Assembly: GCA_963210345.1 (NCBI GenBank)
Contig: OY723407.1
Span: 13,044,702-13,108,701 of the forward strand
Direction of reading: 5' to 3'
DNA from: Inga oerstediana
Lineage: Eukaryota; Streptophyta; Magnoliopsida; Fabales; Fabaceae
DNA length: 64,000 nucleotides
Shown: positions 58,845 to 64,000 of the stretch, in pieces
Numbering within the stretch: position 1 is the first letter of the stretch
How the letters are laid out: each line of letters starts with the position of its first letter
Position numbers and translations under genes: made by a program
The notes under the pieces: generated by a model
Seen by the model: only the letters and a program-made list of their open reading frames with translations
Told to the model about the DNA's origin: nothing
The model's database searches: none

Positions 58845-60009
58845 TGTAATGCCCCAAAAATTGGCTTAAGGGCTAATAACTTCAAAAGTGAATGTAATTA
58901 TTGTTGATAAATACTTTTGAAGAATGTAATATGAATTTTGATCTGAATATGTTCTGATTGATGCCTAAACCCTGCTTTTTAAGCTTAATTGTGTTATAAA
59001 GCTTAAAATGAACCCTAAGGGTATGGGAGGGCGCATGAATAAAGAATTGAAGGATAAAATGTGTTTGGTGGTGATTCAGTAAGAATGGCCATAATCATGG
59101 GCAAAATAGGAAAAAGGAAAGTTACCGACCGATTGGTCAGTTACTGAAAAGGAAACTCATTAGTAACTTAAAAATCAAGGGTTAGGATTGATTCTCAATT
59201 TAGCAAGAGGGTGGAATTGTATGTGTGAGTGTTCATGTGTGTTCATAAAAGGAGAAATAAGATCATGACACATGGCATTATTTGGGCCATAGATGATGGT
59301 CAAATGTTCAAAACTCTTTCCCTCTCTCCTCTCTCCCTTAAAGTCGGCTAGGAGCACTTATAGGAAGCCAAAATTTATGTTTCATTCTCTCTCATTCCAG
59401 CAGCCATTATCGTCCAAAGTAAGGAAGAAAAAGAAAGGAAAGGTAAGATTTTGGCATTATTGTTGACTTCTAATGCTCAAATACTCTTCATTAATTTTGT
59501 TCATGGTGATGAGAGCTTCATTGCTATGGTTTTAGATTTTTGAAAGAAGGTGTTTAAGTGCTTGTGCAAATTTGAAAGTTAAGGAATCAAGAAACCAACC
59601 TTGGGAAAAGGAAGATGTGAGTGTTTGATGCATTTTAACATATTCATTGTGATCATTGGTTAAGTTTTGAGATTTGTGAATTTTTCCCTGATTTTCATGT
59701 GATTTTGAAATGGATGAATTGGATAGTATGTGGTGGTGAAATTAGTGTCATGTTAAGTCATTGAAGTAATAGAATTTATTTGGAACTTTGGAAGGAAAAT
59801 GGATGCATTTGGGTAATGTGTGGTAATGGGATAACCAAAACAAAAAATTGTTGTTAGAATGGAATTTTGGATGCTTTGATGTTTCCATTGGGTTCCTTGT
59901 GCAAAATTATGGGGGAGTGGTATTAGATAAGAATTTTGGAACCATTGGAAGCATATAGGTTAAGGTTTGGAAAATTCTGTCATCTACTGTGTTTTGGCTT
60001 TTGATAAGC

Positions 60010-60530
60010 CTCACTCGAGTGATCTAGGGTCTCACTCGAGTGCAGCATCATGCTTTCTCTTTTCCTTCAAGTGTCAATTGTACTCTCATGCAAAGAAAGC
60101 ATAAGTGCATTGTTTCATTTGCGAGTGATATGGGTCCTCACTCGAGTGTATCTTGTCTCACTCGAGTGTGCATGTATTTTGCACTATAAGGCCGCGTCTC
60201 GGGTTGTCACTCGCAGCAAATTTTTCAAAGTGTGTCTTAACACCCACAAGTGTTATGCCATCACTCAAGTTCCAGAGCTTGTGCTCGAGTATACTTCTCA
60301 TTATAGGGTTTTTCTTCACTCTGGGATAGTCACTTTCTGTGCCTCACTTTGTAGGACTCGAGCCAAGTATGAGGCTACCACTCGAGTGTTGAGTTTAGGA
60401 CCCGAGTGCTGCGATTGTTTCTTATCTCAGTTGTTGCTCTCAGTCAAGCATTCGCACTAGTGAGCTATCCTCACTCGAGTGCAAGTTACCTCATCACTCG
60501 AGTGCATCATCCATCACTCGAGTGTATCAG
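60010..60530. repeat. Array of CACTCGAGTG palindromes (family B copy 3)
   Basis: More than a dozen exact or variant sites, the last three exact copies within about 60 bp (60473-60523). Confidence 0.85.
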
Positions 60531-60829
60531 TTAAAATCAGTGTTTTTACTTCCAAGAAAGGGGTTTTGGTCAAGTTCTTCCAACCCTTTAGGCTTGTATT
60601 TAGGCTTTTAGTAGCCACCTATATAGTTCAAATGATAACCAACTTTAAGTATTATGGAATCAAGAACTTAGAGATGAGATTAATCCGTCGTCTTTGATTT
60701 TGGTTTTAGGATTTAATATTTGCCCTCATCGTGAGCAGACGGTACCGGAGCACACTAGGAAAGAACAAGGTAGTGACGCTTTTCCTTATACTATATGTGA
60801 TACATTGTATGTTTGATTTATCATTGTTT

Positions 60830-61037
60830 GTGAGTCCTTCACCTGCGGCCCATCGGTGGTTTCGGTGGGAGGACCGTACCTGCGGGGCGATGAAGATACG
60901 GGGGATGTTACTATGTGGAAGCTGTAAGGCAATATGTGAAAGCCAGAAGGCTATTTGTGAATCCTTCACCTGCGACCCATCAGTGAGTCCAGTGGGAGGA
61001 CCATGCCTTCGGGGCAGTGGAGATACAGGGGATGAGA
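60830..61037. repeat. Duplicated GC-rich LTR cassette (family B copy 3)
   Basis: Two ~80-bp copies, each CACCTGCGRCCCATCRGTG then GGTGGGAGGACC or AGTGGGAGGACC, and ending near ATACGGGGGATG or ATACAGGGGATG. Unrelated to the cassette at the same place in copy 2, but similar to segments at 23826-23900 and 24560-24640. Confidence 0.8.
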
Positions 61038-61153
61038 CTATATGATTATGTGTAGATGTGACAGCTTGTATGCTGTGTTTCGTGCAGCTATGTTGCTAGA
61101 TGATGTCATTGCATGCTTTGTTATTATGTATGGTATGAGTGATTTGTTACTAC

Positions 61154-61173
61154 TGGGATTCTTTTGAATCTCA
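61154..61173 (+). repeat. Conserved LTR stem-loop (family B copy 3)
   Basis: TGGGATTC, TTTT, GAATCTCA: seven Watson-Crick pairs plus one G.U wobble. Confidence 0.75.
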
Positions 61174-61666
61174 TTCTTTCTATTGACTAACCTTCAGACA
61201 GGGCAAGTGGCTCGAAAGGGAAGGAGATGACCAAGGGCGGCTAGGACCTCCATAGGTTCATTTGATTCTGGGATGTTGGTTATCAAATAGTGATTAGGGA
61301 TAACTATACATTTGTAAATATTATTCTGGATACAGTTGTATAATCCCCTAAATGGGAATTTATAAACCCTTAGTTGATATATATGTGAAACCGGGGGTTG
61401 TTGGGGATTTTGGTTGTATACTCTGATATGTATAAATGTGATTTAACTACACAAGATAGTTATAATCGAAATGTGAATAGGAGATTAGGTGAAACCGATT
61501 TCGAAAGAAATTTTCAAAACCCTACCTCAAGGACGGGATTAAAAACGAAATTTTATCATCCGTTGGTCTTTAATTCATCTTAATTATGTATTTTTGAATC
61601 ACAATTACTGTGTATAAGGCAGGGGTTACAAATTGTACACGGTCAAACACAGTTATAAGAGTCTAA

Positions 61667-62137
61667 CATAACCCCCTCCGTTACTATATCAGAAATACAC
61701 GATTAAAATGAATTAGAGACCATCGGTATTCAAAACTCATTTAAAATCCTACCGTTTCGATAGGGTTTTCACAAATACCTTTCACAAACTATTTAATCTG
61801 GTCTCACATTCATATTTCGAATACAATTACTTCGTGCAGATAAATCACATACATATATAAATATCAGAGTGCACAACTATAATCCCAGAAATCCCGGGTT
61901 TATAACTTTACAAGGATTCATAAGGCACATTCACCCTTTACAATTTCTCAAACATGGATTACACAAAATCATTTACATATACCTATTCGAATACACATTC
62001 CAACCTACACATCCAAACTTATACATATCCCAACTATGCATTGATAACTAACTACCAAAATGACAACACGAAGGAGCCCTCGTCTCCCTTAGTTGCTTAC
62101 TCCATCCTCGATCCACCTACCCTGTCTAAAATGTTGG
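61667..62137 (-). mobile_element. 3' LTR remnant of a Ty3/gypsy element (family A type)
   Basis: On the minus strand this matches the last ~370 bp of family A copy 2, from CTACCAACATTTTAGACAGG (62137) to GGAGGGGGTTA near 61668. The terminal TGTAAC is mutated to CATAAC. The 5' ~2 kb of the LTR are missing: pol sequence joins directly at 62137. Confidence 0.8.
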
Positions 62138-63141
62138 TAGGTCAAGCTGGGATCAGGTATAATCAACACAGGTGCCATAGTCAACCTCTTCTTCAGCTCC
62201 ATAAAGCAATTTTCACAATACTCATCCCACACAAATGGCTGATCCTTCCTTATGAGCTTGGTCATCGGCAAAGCAATACATGAGAAATTCTGAATAAATC
62301 TCCGGTAATAACCAGTAAGACCCAAAAAACTGCGTATCTCAACAACAGTTTCTAGCCTCTTCCAGTCCAGTATTGCTTCCACTTTACTGGGATTCACTGA
62401 GACCCCTTCTCACGAGATAACATGGCCTAAAAATTTCACTTCTAATAGCCAAAACTCGCACTTACTCAATTTGGCATAGAGCCTCTTCTCACACAATGTA
62501 TTTAACACAATTCTAAAATGATGCTCATGCTCTTCTCTACTCTTAGAGTAAATCAGAATATCATCAATGAACATAACTACGAACTGATCCAGATATTGTC
62601 GAAAGACACGGTTTATGTAATCCATGAATATTATAGGTGCATTGGTTAGCCCAAATGGCATCACTAAGAACTCATAATGACCATACCTAGTCCGAAAAGC
62701 AGCCTTCGGAACATCTTCTGCTTTCACTTGTAGCTGATGATACCCCAACCTTATATCAATCTTCGAAAACATGTATGAACCATATAGTTGATCTAAAAGG
62801 TCATCAATTATGGGGAGAGGGTACTTTTTCTTGATGGTAATCTTATTCAGTTCTCTATAATCAACACACAAACGAAGACTCCCATCTTTCTTCTTAACAA
62901 ACAAAACTGGAGCTCCCCAAGGCGACACACTGGGTCTAATAAACCCTTTCTAAAGAAAATCTTTAATCTGCTTCTTCAATTCCGCCATTTCATTTAGGGC
63001 CATACGATATGGGGCCTTAGATATAGAACCAGCTCCAAGTACAATCTCAATCAGAAATTGAACTTCCTTTTCTGAAGGCAATCCACTTAAATCATCTGGA
63101 AATACCTCAGGAAATTCATTTACCACAGGTATACTACTCAA
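62138..63141 (-). pseudogene. Ty3/gypsy reverse transcriptase and start of RNase H
   Basis: Minus strand. A linker (EFPEVFPDDLSGLP) is followed by SPWGAPVLFVKKKDGS, CVDYRELN, FSKIDIRLGYHQL, FLVMPFGLTNAP and the catalytic VVMFIDDILIYS. FLGLTGYYRRFI opens the RNase H connection. This block pattern is that of the chromovirus-like Del/Tekay group. Damage: an in-frame stop between KDFL and KGFIRPS (about 62951), another near 62410, and an R for the usual S/D in DIRLGYH. It ends abruptly at IIPDPS, where LTR sequence begins, so RNase H and integrase are deleted. Confidence 0.88.
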
Positions 63142-63606
63142 AGTTTCACTGGTTTCCCCTTACACGGAGAAGAATACCATATACCCCTGGCAACACTTCT
63201 TCAAATACTTCTCAGCTTTAGCTGTTGAAAGGAAGTTCAAACTAGCATTCACATTCTTAACACTCTGAGGTGAAAAATACACAATCCTCTTATTCCCACA
63301 ATCGAGCAACACATTATTTGCCGTCAACCAATCAAAACCCAGAATGACTTCTAATTGATGGAACGGAAGACAAATTAAATCAATAACAGATTCGTGTCCC
63401 TCCATAGTTAATACACAGTTTAAACAAACTTCCATAGTCAAGGCCTTAACACCCATCGGTTTTAACACAATCGGATCGAATGGCAATTTATACACATGTA
63501 ATCCTAGGCGTTTCGCACAATCATAGGCAATAAAGGAGTGACTTGTACCCGAGTCAAACAAAGCTTGCAACAAATAGTCATTAAGAAGAACTTTACCTTG
63601 TATCAA
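63142..63606 (-). pseudogene. Ty3/gypsy aspartic protease domain
   Basis: Minus strand. LFDSGTSHSFIA carries the DSG catalytic triad (DTG/DSG class), with the flap region and a ILGFDWL block (hydrophobic-LG-x-DWL) later, as in gypsy proteases. A stop after the domain (at 63160) separates it from the RT frame; the sequence continues in the same frame into the linker. Confidence 0.85.
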
Positions 63607-64000
63607 TTCAGGGGATTTCTAGGCCTCCTCATGGGTCATAGCAAATACTCAACCCTGAGTCCTCAGTCTCTGCTCCAGCCATGGCTGTTTACATTCAATA
63701 AAAGTATGCCCAACCTGCTTATATTTAAAGCATATCACCCGACCCTCACAAGTCCTGCCATGATGTGGCTTGTTGCAACAAGGGCATGTCCATAAAGTAG
63801 GAGTTCTCTGCTGATCATGACTCCCAAACTGATAGGGCTTTTTGCCACTGCTCTTGGACGGAGAGAATCCTTGGCCCTTCCGATTCTGAGAAGCATTACC
63901 CTTATTGGGTTCACTATGACTACCAGTAGCCTTAGACGGATACAGATCTCTCAAATTATTCTCAGTGATTTTGCATTCCTCAACCGCCTTATTGAATTCG
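63607..64000 (-). pseudogene. Ty3/gypsy gag C-terminus with zinc knuckle, runs off the window
   Basis: Minus strand. EFNKAVEEC at the window edge leads into a basic S/K/G-rich linker and two Cys-rich motifs, CPCCNKPHHGRTC and CFKYKQVGHTFIEC. In the second, Tyr replaces a Cys that the CCHC knuckle requires. Stops near 63620 and 63645 separate it from the protease. The N-terminal gag and 5' LTR lie beyond 64000. Confidence 0.8.

Larger units (their letters stand above)
58845..61630 (+). mobile_element. Family B solo LTR, copy 3, inside the LINE
   Basis: TGTAATGCCCCAAAAATTGG to GCAGGGGTTACA, 2786 bp. Flanks are GATTG and AATTG, a TSD with one mismatch, and joining the LINE across it restores its frame. 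In order: palindrome array (60010-60530), GC-rich cassette of the CACCTGCG type twice (60830-60907 and 60957-61037), stem-loop (61154-61173), CAGACAGGGCAAGTGGCTCG and the conserved tail. It is the most diverged family B copy. Confidence 0.9.
51520..61666 (+). mobile_element. L1-like LINE, dead and split by later insertions
   Basis: Pieces at about 51520-51971, 54133-54746, 55006-58844 and 61631-61666 read as one element once the inserts are removed. The start is estimated from a pyrimidine-rich leader before a start codon near 51846. ORF1 (DUF4283 plus CCHC knuckle), an AP endonuclease and a reverse transcriptase follow in the standard plant L1 order. The final piece continues mid-codon from FTENG into TVKHSYKS, the post-RT region. 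The 3' end is lost where a gypsy element joins at 61667. Confidence 0.85.

Overview
The window is nuclear DNA from a flowering plant, most likely a eudicot with a repeat-rich, AT-rich genome. The evidence is two plant-type multi-exon genes with GT-AG introns, CACTA, PIF/Harbinger, hAT and Mutator-type DNA elements with correct target-site duplications (TSDs), Ty3/gypsy elements primed from plant initiator-Met and Asp tRNAs, a plant L1-like LINE, and tRNA-derived SINEs. The species cannot be named from the sequence.

Only two cellular genes are supported. A small NOI/RIN4-like membrane-anchored protein (103 aa, 3 exons, + strand, 36648-38058) lies tail to tail with a complete DRG1-type developmentally regulated GTP-binding protein (368 aa, 10 exons, - strand, 47978 down to 40806). 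All exon junctions of both genes can be read with consistent phase.

Layout. 521-4699: CACTA transposon (TSD AAT) with degraded FAR1-like and Ulp1-like segments. 4703-10573: degraded AT-rich DNA ending in a probable Copia LTR, interrupted by a large solo LTR (family B, copy 1, 7239-9941). 10607-15808: Athila/Tat-like element with gag but no pol and a truncated 3' LTR. 15809-19017: foldback element, minisatellite and a related LTR fragment (family C). 19018-28290: a three-deep nest, in which family A LTR copy 1 contains a PIF/Harbinger element, which contains family A copy 2 with its PBS. 29089-31717: family B solo LTR 2 with perfect TSD. 31718-36300: two SINEs, a hAT MITE and AT-rich spacer. 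36300-48200: the two genes, with a young internally deleted LTR retrotransposon in DRG1 intron 6. 48377-50805: a foldback repeat, a long-TIR AT-rich element and a Mutator MITE. 51500-61666: one dead LINE split by two solo LTRs and a MITE and cut off by a gypsy element. 61667-64000: a deleted Ty3/gypsy chromovirus-like element running off the window.

The most interesting unexplained signal is in the large LTRs. Families A, B and C differ over most of their length. They share a 20-nt stem-loop (TGAGATTC, 4-nt loop, GAATCTCA). Families A and B also share the sequence downstream of it. Every family B copy carries a ~500 bp array of the palindrome CACTCGAGTG upstream. Between array and hairpin, copies carry different GC-rich cassettes, each present twice, as if modules were exchanged at a fixed slot. 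The internal region of family A copy 2 carries the same cassette types plus a six-fold 96-bp tandem array.
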